Source: Chloroflexota bacterium
GTDB taxonomy: Bacteria > Chloroflexota > Anaerolineae > Anaerolineales > Villigracilaceae
Direction: 5' to 3'
Assembly (NCBI GenBank): GCA_021796315.1
Contig: JAJYOH010000387.1
Location: 1-6,008 of the forward strand
DNA: 6,008 nucleotides
The notes under the pieces were generated by a model. That model was not told the DNA's origin. It did no database searches and saw only the letters and a program-made list of their open reading frames with translations. The position numbers and the translations under genes were made by a program. Below, piece by piece: positions 1-5,588 of the stretch (the stretch's first letter is position 1; each line of letters begins with the position of its first letter).

Positions 1-567
1 AAACAACTGCTGGCCTTTATAGCCAAAGTCCATGCGGATTACTACAGCCTGTCCGTAAGGGTCGCTGTGATCGCCGGGAGATTCGAGCAATAGTCCCCAG
101 TCTGCCCAAACAATTGTGCCGGGCCCAGCCGCAAGAATCGGCGTGCCTTGAGGCGCATCGATGTCAACGCCGGTGTGAATGTATGGCGGCGTGAAGATTG
201 CACCGTAACGATAATCAGCCAGCGGCCAGTTGACCTGGTCAGCGGCGATGGGGCGGGTGAAATAAAAATGATCGTAAGGTGAAAGCGCCCACGGTACGGG
301 ATACAGAGGCGGACGCCAACCGGAAACGGGAGGTGCGCCGGGTGTTGGCAGATCGAAGCGGAAAGGTTCAAGCGTGGGCGTCGCCTCGTTCGCGGACCCG
401 GAAGCGGCTTCCGTTAAACCGGCGACCACCGGCGTGGGGCTTACGCTAAACACACTGCATCCATTTAGAAAAATGGAAACAATGAGAATCAAAGTGAGAG
501 ATTGCTTCGGGGAAAATCGCCCCTTGCACAGTGTCCCCTTTGGGGAATGACGCAGAATTTTTTTCAC
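1..567 (-). CDS. M23 (LytM-type) peptidase lipoprotein, 3' end outside window
   Basis: Probable exported zinc metallopeptidase of the M23/LytM family, which usually cleaves peptidoglycan peptide cross-bridges or, if degenerate, activates amidases. The first 189 residues are visible. The start is a GTG at 567 whose bases overlap the TGA of the upstream gene (GTGA), giving MKKILRHSP; no in-frame ATG precedes the signal segment. A hydrophobic stretch (about residues 24-35) ends in LNGC, so Cys37 is a likely lipidation site, although Asn at -2 is atypical. A Pro/Ala/Thr-rich linker follows to about residue 75. The M23 core begins around residue 125 with IHTGVDIDAPQGTPILAAG, where His131 and Asp135 fit the first zinc-binding HxxxD motif, followed by GTIVWADWG. 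The second motif (HxH) would lie beyond base 1, so catalytic competence cannot be judged. Last visible gene of the minus-strand operon. Family call is strong; substrate is inferred. Confidence 0.85.
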   Translation of the reverse strand, partial: MKKILRHSPKGTLCKGRFSPKQSLTLILIVSIFLNGCSVFSVSPTPVVAGLTEAASGSANEATPTLEPFRFDLPTPGAPPVSGWRPPLYPVPWALSPYDHFYFTRPIAADQVNWPLADYRYGAIFTPPYIHTGVDIDAPQGTPILAAGPGTIVWADWGLLLESPGDHSDPYGQAVVIRMDFGYKGQQLF

Positions 568-2438
568 GGTTTAAAAGTTGGAATGATCGTCGGCGGCGTG
601 GATGTAGACAACGGTGTGTTGCTGGGCGTCGGCGTGTTACTCGGAGTCGGTGTGTTGCTTGGGGCGAACGTTGCGCGCGGCGTGCGCGTGGGCCCGTGTG
701 TGGAGGTCGGGATCGGCGTGCGAGTCGGCGTGGAAGTCGGCGGCAGGAGCGGGGTCGGAGTGAGAAGCGCATCAGGCGGATAAAGTTCGAGCATGGCTGA
801 GTACCAGTCGAGTCCACCGGTCAATGCAAATTCAGTGAAGCGTGCGCCCGCGTAAAAGTTATGCCAGTTGGGCAGCGCGGGCAGACGTTCCCAGTTATAA
901 GCCGCGGCCAGCGATGTGAAGTCGATCCAATAACCGGATGGGGCGGGCGCATACTGGCCGCCCGCTTCATAAGTTTTGGGATTCAATTCATAACGCGCGT
1001 TCAAATCCCAGGTCGATGTATGGATCGGCTCGCCTTGTGAGCCGTCCTGATTTTGCGCGCGCAGATAAAGCCGCCAATAAGTTTGCGGACCAACATCTTC
1101 ACGCACGACGGCCATCCAACCCGCGTTGACCATCAGCGAATTGATGGCAAAGGCGCGGCCTGTGTAAAGCCAGTCATCGCCGAGGCCGGGATCAAGAGAA
1201 GTGGTCAGCGGCACAAAAGCATTTTCAAGGCTGGCGAGCGCATCCCAACCAGCTTCCTTGATGACGCGCGCGCGTAACGCATTGAACGATTCATTGACGA
1301 GATCGTGGAGTTCGGGATAAGGCGCCTGTACTTTATCCAACGGGACGACGTACCATCTTTGATTTGGTATGCTCGCAGCAGGCGTGACAACCGGCGACCA
1401 TAATGCCTGCGGCGTTTGCTCGGCGGCTTGCTGATAAACCTGCGGAAGCGGATTCGGCAGGGAAATGTTCGGCCACAGCAACCCGCGTAAATGTCCGGGA
1501 AGAGGTGTGGGCAAAAGTAAAGGCTGGCCTTGCAAAGTGTAAGCAGTCAGCAATTGCTGGTTGGGCGCATTGACCGCCGCCACGATCTCATCGCCTTGAG
1601 TGTTCCACGCAGGCCAGTCTCCGTTGCCGGCCCAGGTCGCGGTGTGGTCGGGATGCGAGGCGTCCCAAATATAAATGCCGCTGTAATCCTGACCCTGCGA
1701 ATTGGATGCCCAGGCCAATCTGCTTCCATCCTTGTTCCAAACCGGATGAGCTTCGACGGCCTGCGGCGAGTTGCTTAAATTGGTGAAGCGGTTTTCGGTT
1801 TTGTTTAAATCTGCGAGCCAGATATCCGGATTGCCGTCGCGGTTCGAGACGAAGGCGATCTGTCGTCCGTTCGGCGCCCAGGCCGGAGAATAATCCGCCG
1901 CATCGTTGCCCGTCAGGTTGACCGGCTTCTGATCAGGGTTGGTCAACGAGCGGATCACAATCTCAAGGTTGCCGTTTTGATATGAGTCGTACGCGACCCA
2001 GGCCAGGTCGGGCGAAAAGGTTGGCGATGAATCGTATTCAGGTGTGTTCGTCAGTTGCGTGATTTGTCCGCTTGGCAGATCCAAAGTGTAGATGTCCCAA
2101 AAGCCATTGCGATTGGATGCGAACGCGACGTGTTTTCCATCCGGACTCATGGAGGGTGTGATGTCGCTCCAATTCCCGGACGTGAGGCGGGTGAGGCCCA
2201 ATTTGCCGGGGATGTAGGCGAAGAGATGGGCCAGGCCATTCTCTTCGATGGACAGGATCATTACATCCTTTTGATCTGTCAGCGGAATGGGCGGGGGCGT
2301 TGATGTTTGCGTTTCGGTCGCGCTGATTGGCGTGGATGTTTCAACCGTGTTTTGTGTGCAACCCAGCAGAACGGACGCGGCGATCAGAATCGTAAGCGAC
2401 AATTGCGTTGCCGCGCGAGAATGGGAAGTGTAAGACAT
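564..2438 (-). CDS. PD40 (TolB-like) beta-propeller lipoprotein with Pro/Thr-rich C-terminus
   Basis: 624-residue predicted lipoprotein. The ATG at 2438 is chosen because it sits 1 nt after the upstream stop (TGACATG) and starts directly before a classic lipoprotein signal: hydrophobic residues 13-25, then LLGC with Cys27. A longer reading frame exists to 2618, but it overlaps the upstream gene and adds 60 non-signal residues. Residues about 80-260 hold successive PD40/WD40-like blades, recognisable as ITPSMSPDGKHVAFASNR, SSPTFSPDLAWVAYDS, YSPAWAPNGRQIAFVSNRDG and AHPVWNKDGSRLAWASN, each followed by a DIY/DIW-type strand. Residues 280-555 form a second, Trp/Tyr-rich region with no family I recognise. 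Residues 556-624 are a low-complexity Pro/Thr/Ser tail with PSNTPT repeats, typical of a cell-wall spanning or glycosylated linker. Such propellers usually act as protein-binding scaffolds; a role with the downstream M23 peptidase at the envelope is inferred from gene order only. Confidence 0.85.
   Translation of the reverse strand: MSYTSHSRAATQLSLTILIAASVLLGCTQNTVETSTPISATETQTSTPPPIPLTDQKDVMILSIEENGLAHLFAYIPGKLGLTRLTSGNWSDITPSMSPDGKHVAFASNRNGFWDIYTLDLPSGQITQLTNTPEYDSSPTFSPDLAWVAYDSYQNGNLEIVIRSLTNPDQKPVNLTGNDAADYSPAWAPNGRQIAFVSNRDGNPDIWLADLNKTENRFTNLSNSPQAVEAHPVWNKDGSRLAWASNSQGQDYSGIYIWDASHPDHTATWAGNGDWPAWNTQGDEIVAAVNAPNQQLLTAYTLQGQPLLLPTPLPGHLRGLLWPNISLPNPLPQVYQQAAEQTPQALWSPVVTPAASIPNQRWYVVPLDKVQAPYPELHDLVNESFNALRARVIKEAGWDALASLENAFVPLTTSLDPGLGDDWLYTGRAFAINSLMVNAGWMAVVREDVGPQTYWRLYLRAQNQDGSQGEPIHTSTWDLNARYELNPKTYEAGGQYAPAPSGYWIDFTSLAAAYNWERLPALPNWHNFYAGARFTEFALTGGLDWYSAMLELYPPDALLTPTPLLPPTSTPTRTPIPTSTHGPTRTPRATFAPSNTPTPSNTPTPSNTPLSTSTPPTIIPTFKP
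616..669 (-). repeat. Three imperfect 18-bp tandem repeats inside the PD40 lipoprotein gene
   Basis: Units at 616-633, 634-651 and 652-669 (plus-strand form GTGTTGCTGGGCGTCGGC and variants) encode the repeated hexapeptide with consensus SNTPTP near the C-terminus of the lipoprotein. The units differ mainly at synonymous positions, so the peptide repeat appears to be kept while the DNA drifts. Repeat number is likely to vary between strains. Confidence 0.75.
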
Positions 2439-2439
2439 G

Positions 2440-2787
2440 TCAGTTTGTGGCTTGGACTTCAAAAACGCACGAGACCGGCTCGGCCTGCGGACCATCGGGA
2501 TAGAATAATTTCGCTTCGATGGTGAACGGGCTTTGATCCGCGCCGCGCAGGTGCATGGTGAATTCCAATTTCCACGACATCGGCTCGATGAAACTGGTTG
2601 TGGCGACTTCATCACCATGCGAGTCGGTCATCACTACTTCGATGTGCGGTCGCGTTTGAAAAGGAGTGATCTCGATGTTGACGTGTACGCGCTCATTGTC
2701 AGGATAAGGTTCGGCGGTCAGGGATGTGATGTGCGTCTCGGCGGGAGTTGCTCGTTGCAGGTTGTCTTCGGGGAAGAAAAATTCCAT
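2440..2787 (-). CDS. Conserved-looking hypothetical protein, 115 aa
   Basis: First gene of the three-gene minus-strand operon. I do not recognise the family. The ATG at 2787 gives MEFFFPEDNLQRATPAETHI. A longer open frame runs to 2913, but the extra part is not preferred because a TATAAT box lies just before 2787 and the extension runs through promoter-like sequence. No signal peptide or membrane segment is visible, so it is probably cytoplasmic. The composition alternates hydrophobic and polar residues (RVHVNIEITPFQTRPHIEVV, then WKLEFTMHLRG, then FTIEAKLFYPDG), which suggests an all-beta, immunoglobulin-like sandwich. The stop is 1 nt from the start of the PD40 lipoprotein gene, so the two are almost certainly co-translated. 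Function unknown. Confidence 0.75.
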   Translation of the reverse strand: MEFFFPEDNLQRATPAETHITSLTAEPYPDNERVHVNIEITPFQTRPHIEVVMTDSHGDEVATTSFIEPMSWKLEFTMHLRGADQSPFTIEAKLFYPDGPQAEPVSCVFEVQATN

Positions 2788-2794
2788 GGGCGCA

Positions 2795-2823
2795 ATTATA
2801 ACCAGTTCCCATTTTTGAGTCCG
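2795..2823 (-). promoter_or_regulatory. Promoter of the minus-strand operon, probably giving a leaderless mRNA
   Basis: On the minus strand TATAAT (2800-2795) is a perfect -10 box. Only TGCGCCC separates it from the ATG at 2787, so transcription would start at or within a base or two of the start codon. No Shine-Dalgarno-like sequence precedes that ATG. The -35 hexamer at 17 bp spacing, CGGACT, is weak. Confidence 0.55.
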
Positions 2824-2850
2824 TTTTGTAAGTTGGATGTAATGGAGGAG

Positions 2851-2879
2851 TTGTTTTTGGAAGATGGCAGGCGTATAAT
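2851..2879 (+). promoter_or_regulatory. Promoter for the GT-C glycosyltransferase gene
   Basis: TTGTTT (2851-2856), a 17-bp spacer and a perfect TATAAT (2874-2879) on the plus strand. The predicted start near 2886 leaves a leader of about 100 nt before the gene. It is divergent from the operon promoter at 2795-2823, so both share the 2788-2986 intergenic region. The -35 box matches consensus only in TTG. Confidence 0.5.
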
Positions 2880-2975
2880 TTCTCAAATAAGGCGTGGACT
2901 GATGCTGCGACACTCTCTATCGCAGTTTTGATCTTCGTTTCTCCACAATATCAATCCCTAATTTGATGAACAATT

Positions 2976-2980
2976 GGAGA
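2976..2980 (+). promoter_or_regulatory. Ribosome binding site deciding the glycosyltransferase start
   Basis: GGAGA lies 6 nt before the ATG at 2987. The in-frame upstream candidates (TTG 2963, ATG 2966) have no purine-rich site before them, so 2987 is preferred. Confidence 0.6.
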
Positions 2981-2986
2981 TTATTG

Positions 2987-4147
2987 ATGATTGGTAGAAC
3001 GATAAACAAATATTTCCTAAACAACAACAGAAGTAAAATCATCGTCATGATAATCTTGTTAGTGGCTTGGGCTATCATGACGATTGTTCCTTCTATTTTT
3101 AAAGACAAAACAGGACGATTGCTTTCTGACACTTATGATCGTAATGATTATTTCCAAAGAGGAAAATGGTTTATTGATGGCACCATTCCTCTCAGTGAAT
3201 ACCCTCAAATTCCGACCTTGCTATTTGGTATCGATCATCTAACTTCCATGTGGTTTGATACTAATATGCAACTTGCAGTATTTATTGCTTTTTTTTCGTT
3301 GGAAATGTTATTCGTTTTGTTTTTGGTTTTTAACGTCTTATCGAAATTGATGCCACCAGGTCTTAGTAGTTACGCATTTCTTGTATTACTGCCTCCAACT
3401 TTATATTTCACCTATAACCGTTTTGATATTCTGCCTGCTTATTTGTGTTTGCTTGCGTACAATGCCACAACCAAGAGACAATGGATAATAGTTTCCATTA
3501 TTTTGGCAATAGCCACATTTACAAAATGGTATCCTATATTATTATTTCCGGGCTTTTTTATGTATGCAAAAACACTCGAATCGAAGTTTCAATGGAAAAT
3601 GATCGTTGTTTTTGCTGCGACGAGCAGCATAATCGTCTTGGTATCCTATTTATATGGTGGTTTTGAAACTCTTCTGACGCCTTATCAATTTCACACGGGA
3701 AGAAGCATGGATTTTGCAGCTCTTCCAGGACTGATAGATAACTTAATACGCAACTTATTGGGTGTTCAGATAAACATACTCTATTTTTTTCTGTTCTTTT
3801 TCGTTTTACAAGTATCCGGGCCAATTTTGATTTTTTTTATAAAACTTGATTCTTTAGACACATTGATTCATTATTGTATTGTTGTAGTGGGTCTATTTGT
3901 ACTTTTCTCGAGAATATGGTCTCCCCAATGGTTTTTATGGTTGTTGCCTTTTTTGATAATTTCGGCGAAAAACAAAAAAACTGTCTGGCTTATAATTGTA
4001 TATAACCTTGCAACTTATTTGTGTTTCCCGGTAATCTTTGATTACTATGGAAATTTCAGCTACCAATTGCAAGTTTCAAGCCTACTACTATATTTAATTC
4101 TTTTTGTAATCATATTGCGATCTGTCATAAAATTGAAGCAAGTATAA
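2987..4147 (+). CDS. Multi-pass GT-C glycosyltransferase, GT87/DUF2029-like
   Basis: 386-residue integral membrane protein, probably using a polyprenyl-phosphate sugar donor to glycosylate an envelope lipid or polymer on the outer face of the membrane. After MIGRTINKYF a first membrane helix spans about 18-38. It is followed by an acidic, aromatic outer loop (SDTYDRNDYFQRGKWF, residues 47-62, then SEYPQ at 70-74), the position where GT-C enzymes place their catalytic Asp/Glu. Further helices fall near 95-117, 128-142, 166-178, 204-222, 264-284, 293-308, 312-326, 333-349 and 363-380. YNRFDILPAY (143-152), FTKWYPILLFPG (178-189) and SPQWFLWLLPFL (312-323) match the pattern of GT87-type mannosyl- and arabinosyltransferases. 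Acceptor and sugar cannot be told. The gene is markedly AT-rich, with A/T-ending codons, unlike the GC-rich operon next door, which suggests separate acquisition. It stands alone, followed by a terminator hairpin at 4217. Confidence 0.8.
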   Translation: MIGRTINKYFLNNNRSKIIVMIILLVAWAIMTIVPSIFKDKTGRLLSDTYDRNDYFQRGKWFIDGTIPLSEYPQIPTLLFGIDHLTSMWFDTNMQLAVFIAFFSLEMLFVLFLVFNVLSKLMPPGLSSYAFLVLLPPTLYFTYNRFDILPAYLCLLAYNATTKRQWIIVSIILAIATFTKWYPILLFPGFFMYAKTLESKFQWKMIVVFAATSSIIVLVSYLYGGFETLLTPYQFHTGRSMDFAALPGLIDNLIRNLLGVQINILYFFLFFFVLQVSGPILIFFIKLDSLDTLIHYCIVVVGLFVLFSRIWSPQWFLWLLPFLIISAKNKKTVWLIIVYNLATYLCFPVIFDYYGNFSYQLQVSSLLLYLILFVIILRSVIKLKQV

Positions 4148-4216
4148 CTTTTCTTTTGAATGAACAGAAAAATCCTATAAAACATATAACAATTCTCTTG
4201 ATATTCAACAATCAAA

Positions 4217-4250
4217 TGACCTCCGAGTCGAACTCGGAGGTCACGTTTTA
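4217..4250 (+). terminator. Hairpin terminator after the glycosyltransferase gene
   Basis: A 12-bp perfect stem TGACCTCCGAGT / ACTCGGAGGTCA with a 3-nt loop, followed by CGTTTTATT. It lies 70 bp past the stop. First member of the hairpin family that recurs through the right part of the window. Confidence 0.75.
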
Positions 4251-4265
4251 TTCCTTCACGGGTCT

Positions 4266-4287
4266 AATACCCCGCCGCTCTGCGGCG
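4266..4287. repeat. ATACCCCG(C)CGCT hairpin element, copy 1
   Basis: AATACCCCGCCGCTCTGCGGCG contains a 6-bp stem CGCCGC / GCGGCG around TCT. It shares ATACCCCG and CCGCT with the element at 4329-4353. No T-run follows, so it looks like a worn copy of the same repeat. Confidence 0.5.
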
Positions 4288-4328
4288 TAAGAAGAAGGTT
4301 GTAAGTGACCTGTGATTTTAGCGGACAG

Positions 4329-4360
4329 ATACCCCGTCCGCTTACGGCGGGGTTCTTTCA
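4329..4360 (+). terminator. ATACCCCG hairpin element, copy 2, terminator-like
   Basis: ACCCCGTCCG, loop CTTA, then CGGCGGGGT forms a GC-rich stem with one bulged base. It is followed by TCTTTCATT, weakly T-rich on the plus strand. No intact gene ends directly before it, so it either backs up the terminator at 4217 or is a transposed intergenic repeat. Confidence 0.5.
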
Positions 4361-4363
4361 TTC

Positions 4364-4396
4364 AAAAAAACTTCGGAGGTCTTCAAGACCTCCGAA
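4364..4396 (-). terminator. Minus-strand rho-independent terminator (CTCCGAA family)
   Basis: TTCGGAGGTCTT / AAGACCTCCGAA is a 12-bp perfect stem around one C. On the minus strand it is followed by a run of seven T (plus-strand A at 4364-4370). It would stop leftward transcripts, yet no intact minus-strand gene lies to its right in the window, only serC-tail fragments. Confidence 0.7.
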
Positions 4397-4448
4397 ATCA
4401 GCATCAACGCTTTCCGACGATGAACGAATCAATAAGGCTGGTTACTTG

Positions 4449-4487
4449 AATCAGTGGTACTGATTAATCAAATCAGTATACTGACTT
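4449..4487. promoter_or_regulatory. Pair of operator-like dyads, AATCAGT/ACTGATT
   Basis: Dyad 1 is AATCAGT-GGT-ACTGATT (4449-4465), a perfect 7-bp inverted repeat. Dyad 2 is AATCAGT-AT-ACTGACT (4471-4486), one mismatch. The centres are about 21-22 bp apart, two helical turns, as expected for cooperative binding of a dimeric repressor. TATACT (4477-4482) inside dyad 2 could be a -10 box. No intact gene follows within 250 bp, so the target gene may have been lost. Confidence 0.4.
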
Positions 4488-4521
4488 TGTGAAAAGGTTC
4501 ATATAGTTCCCGATCTGCTCA

Positions 4522-4561
4522 TAATAAAAAGACTTCGGAGGTTTTCAAAACCTCCGAAGTC
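4522..4561 (-). terminator. Strong minus-strand terminator beyond serC tail 1
   Basis: A 15-bp perfect stem, GACTTCGGAGGTTTT / AAAACCTCCGAAGTC around a single C. On the minus strand it is followed by TTTTTATTAT. It is placed about 53 bp after the SerC-like tail at 4615-4681, the expected place for the terminator of the parent gene. Confidence 0.75.
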
Positions 4562-4614
4562 TAATAATCTGCGAAGTCCGCGTAATACTCTACGATACCT
4601 GTGGCTAAGCAGTG

Positions 4615-4681
4615 CCCGTCCTTCTTCTGGAATTCCTTCATGAATGAAATTGACCAGTGCCTGCGAGCCGTCAACCATCAT
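4615..4681 (-). pseudogene. serC 3'-end remnant, copy 1 (frameshifted)
   Basis: Encodes MMVDGSQALVNF, then, after a 4-nt ATGA duplication is discounted, MKEFQKKDG. This corresponds to the C-terminus of phosphoserine aminotransferase (SerC), where the family ends in a helix of the type ALxxFMxEF. The duplication (plus strand 4641-4648, ATGAATGA) shifts the frame, and the native stop codon is replaced by CAC. Similarity to copy 2 stops just upstream of the first Met. Only about 22 codons of a gene normally around 360 codons remain, so it cannot be functional. Confidence 0.65.
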
Positions 4682-4747
4682 TCGGGGGGATAGTGTAAAA
4701 TAGTAGTCAAGCGACCAAAATGTTGGTGCTGGATTGGAGTGTGTCTC

Positions 4748-4883
4748 ATGCAATCAAAGACATTATTACCATCGAATCCGAAAAACGCGGCGGCAAGCCG
4801 TGTATTCGACGAAAGAAGATATTCTTGCCAGTCTCAGTTTTGCCGCGACGCGTGAACGTCTGATGGTGGCTGTCCAACCATGA
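4748..4883 (+). pseudogene. DUF433 (VapB45-like) antitoxin remnant with internal deletion
   Basis: The frame at 4741-4809 reads AIKDIITIESEKRGGKPCIR, a strong match to the N-terminal signature of DUF433 proteins (GGKPCIRGTR). At about 4810 the frame changes and 4812-4880 reads KEDILASLSFAATRER, then LMVAVQP and a stop, which matches the family C-terminus. The central part of the helix-turn-helix region, some 30 codons, is missing at the junction. A GGAG at 4736 points to the ATG at 4748, which is one base out of frame with the conserved part, a second lesion. DUF433 proteins are usually antitoxins paired with a PIN-like DUF5615 toxin. Recognition is by eye. Confidence 0.7.
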
Positions 4884-4920
4884 TTTTGGCTTTGTCACAA
4901 AATTATCTCCACCTAAATAA
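4882..4920 (+). pseudogene. Possible DUF5615 (PIN-like) toxin scrap
   Basis: Directly at the end of the DUF433 relic, 4882-4917 reads DFGFVTKLSPPK and stops at TAA. DUF5615 toxins carry a conserved SDF...PP(K/Q) segment near this pattern, and they normally follow a DUF433 gene with a short overlap. Here the antitoxin CCATGA would have supplied the toxin ATG, but nothing of the toxin N-terminus remains. The match is only 12 residues, supported mainly by position. Confidence 0.35.
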
Positions 4921-4926
4921 TCAAAC

Positions 4927-4948
4927 GACCTTCGAGTCAAACCGGAGC
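4927..4948. repeat. Damaged hairpin of the GACCTCCGAG family
   Basis: GACCTTCGAGTCAAACCGGAGC resembles the intact hairpin at 5869-5893 (GACCTCCGAGTCAAAC...), but it has a C-to-T change and deletions in the right arm, so the stem is mostly lost. It follows the toxin-antitoxin relic, as the intact hairpins follow the other plus-strand genes. Confidence 0.5.
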
Positions 4949-4985
4949 AAAAATGGAACGCACAAATTGGATAATGAAGTTTTAT

Positions 4986-4991
4986 AAGGAG
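4986..4991 (+). promoter_or_regulatory. Ribosome binding site for the 92-aa gene
   Basis: AAGGAG, 7 nt before the ATG at 4999. Near-ideal sequence and spacing. It excludes the out-of-frame ATG at 4992 as a start. Confidence 0.75.
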
Positions 4992-4998
4992 ATGAAAG

Positions 4999-5277
4999 AT
5001 GGTTACGATCAAACCTGCCGATGGCTTTCCGATGGTCTTAACATTTGACGGTGCTGTCCTCGAGATTTTTCAGGACATTGAAAGCAATCGCATCCATATT
5101 AGTTTGATCGACAAGATCCAACTGAAAACGGATAAAAAAGGAAAGCACACGCTGAACATTTTTACTTCTGGCGATAGCAGCATGGAAGGGAACGAAGTGG
5201 ACGAAAAGGCTCTTCAGAAAGTCACACAACTCATTGCAGATATCCAAAAGGCCAAAGCTGAGTTTAAATTTGATTAA
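4999..5277 (+). CDS. Small hypothetical protein, possible bacterial PH-like domain, 92 aa
   Basis: Intact gene with a strong ribosome binding site. No signal peptide or membrane helix is visible, so it is probably cytoplasmic. Residues 10-60 alternate hydrophobic and polar residues in short strands (MVLTFDGAVLEIFQD, then RIHISLIDKIQLKT, then KHTLNIFTSGD). Residues 68-90 form one charged helix (EKALQKVTQLIADIQKAKAE). This strand-rich core plus a C-terminal helix recalls the small PH-like domains often found before SHOCT motifs (pattern: xxxFDGxxLxI...IPLSxIxxIxx), but no SHOCT motif is present and the match is by pattern only. It stands alone, ends 54 bp before a terminator hairpin, and lies between serC tails 1 and 2. 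No clear promoter was found; TTTATAAG just before the gene is too close to act as one. Confidence 0.75.
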   Translation: MVTIKPADGFPMVLTFDGAVLEIFQDIESNRIHISLIDKIQLKTDKKGKHTLNIFTSGDSSMEGNEVDEKALQKVTQLIADIQKAKAEFKFD

Positions 5278-5331
5278 TATCCCAGCCTTCAAGTAATATA
5301 ATTATCTGAAAAATATGTCTGCTGAATCAAA

Positions 5332-5358
5332 CGACCTCCGAGTTTAACTCGGAGGTCG
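5332..5358. terminator. Bidirectional hairpin between the 92-aa gene and serC tail 2
   Basis: A 13-bp perfect stem CGACCTCCGAGTT / AACTCGGAGGTCG around one T. On the plus strand it is followed by TCGTTTAAACTTTTATG. It serves the 92-aa gene from the left and would serve the serC-tail parent from the right. Confidence 0.65.
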
Positions 5359-5424
5359 TCGTTTAAACTTTTATGTATTTCGTGTCCTAAGCCCTGCGTT
5401 CTTTCAGGGTTGTGATTAAATCTT

Positions 5425-5529
5425 TTACCCGTTCTTCTTCTGGAATTCCTTCATGAAATTGACCAGCGCTTGCGCGCCGTCAACTGTCATTGCATTATAG
5501 AGCGAAGCGCGTATCTCACTGACTGAGCG
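5425..5529 (-). pseudogene. serC 3'-end remnant, copy 2 (longest)
   Basis: The longest of the three tails. The C-terminal part reads [14 protein letters not shown], then [20 protein letters not shown] and a TAA stop. SerC (phosphoserine aminotransferase, which makes phosphoserine from 3-phosphohydroxypyruvate and glutamate) ends in the family pattern HRSVGGxRASIYNAM...ALxxFMxEF, so the match is good over about 35 residues. The open frame continues to 5625 but loses resemblance to SerC upstream of RSV, and the pyridoxal-phosphate lysine region is absent. A separate small gene of this frame cannot be excluded, but no ribosome binding site was seen. Confidence 0.65.
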
Positions 5530-5588
5530 AATATCACTTCCTGTTTTCAATTGATTTCGTAAGTAAAGCGAGCGATATATAGGAAGCC

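Noticed and set aside
42..371. 109-residue minus-strand frame
   Set aside because: It overlaps the M23 gene in another frame. The M23 frame contains the IHTGVDIDAPQGTPI motif and a lipoprotein signal, so this frame is a shadow.
502..817. Open frames on both strands over the Pro/Thr-rich tail of the PD40 lipoprotein gene
   Set aside because: They are Arg/Gly/Val-rich, low-complexity translations of the repetitive GC-rich region and have no ribosome binding site. They are shadows of the lipoprotein gene.
2533..2931. 132-residue plus-strand frame opposite the 115-aa gene
   Set aside because: No recognisable signal, start site or codon support. It runs antisense through the operon's first gene and both promoters.
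4499..4753. 84-residue minus-strand frame covering serC tail 1
   Set aside because: It is open only because of the 4-nt duplication. It reads through the terminator hairpin and has no ribosome binding site.
5332..5367. Integron attC site, given small cassettes separated by palindromes and a GTTTAAAC
   Set aside because: The dyads are short perfect terminator-like stems. I could not find paired R''/R' core sites (RYYYAAC and GTTRRRY) at matching positions in all copies, and no integron integrase is in view.
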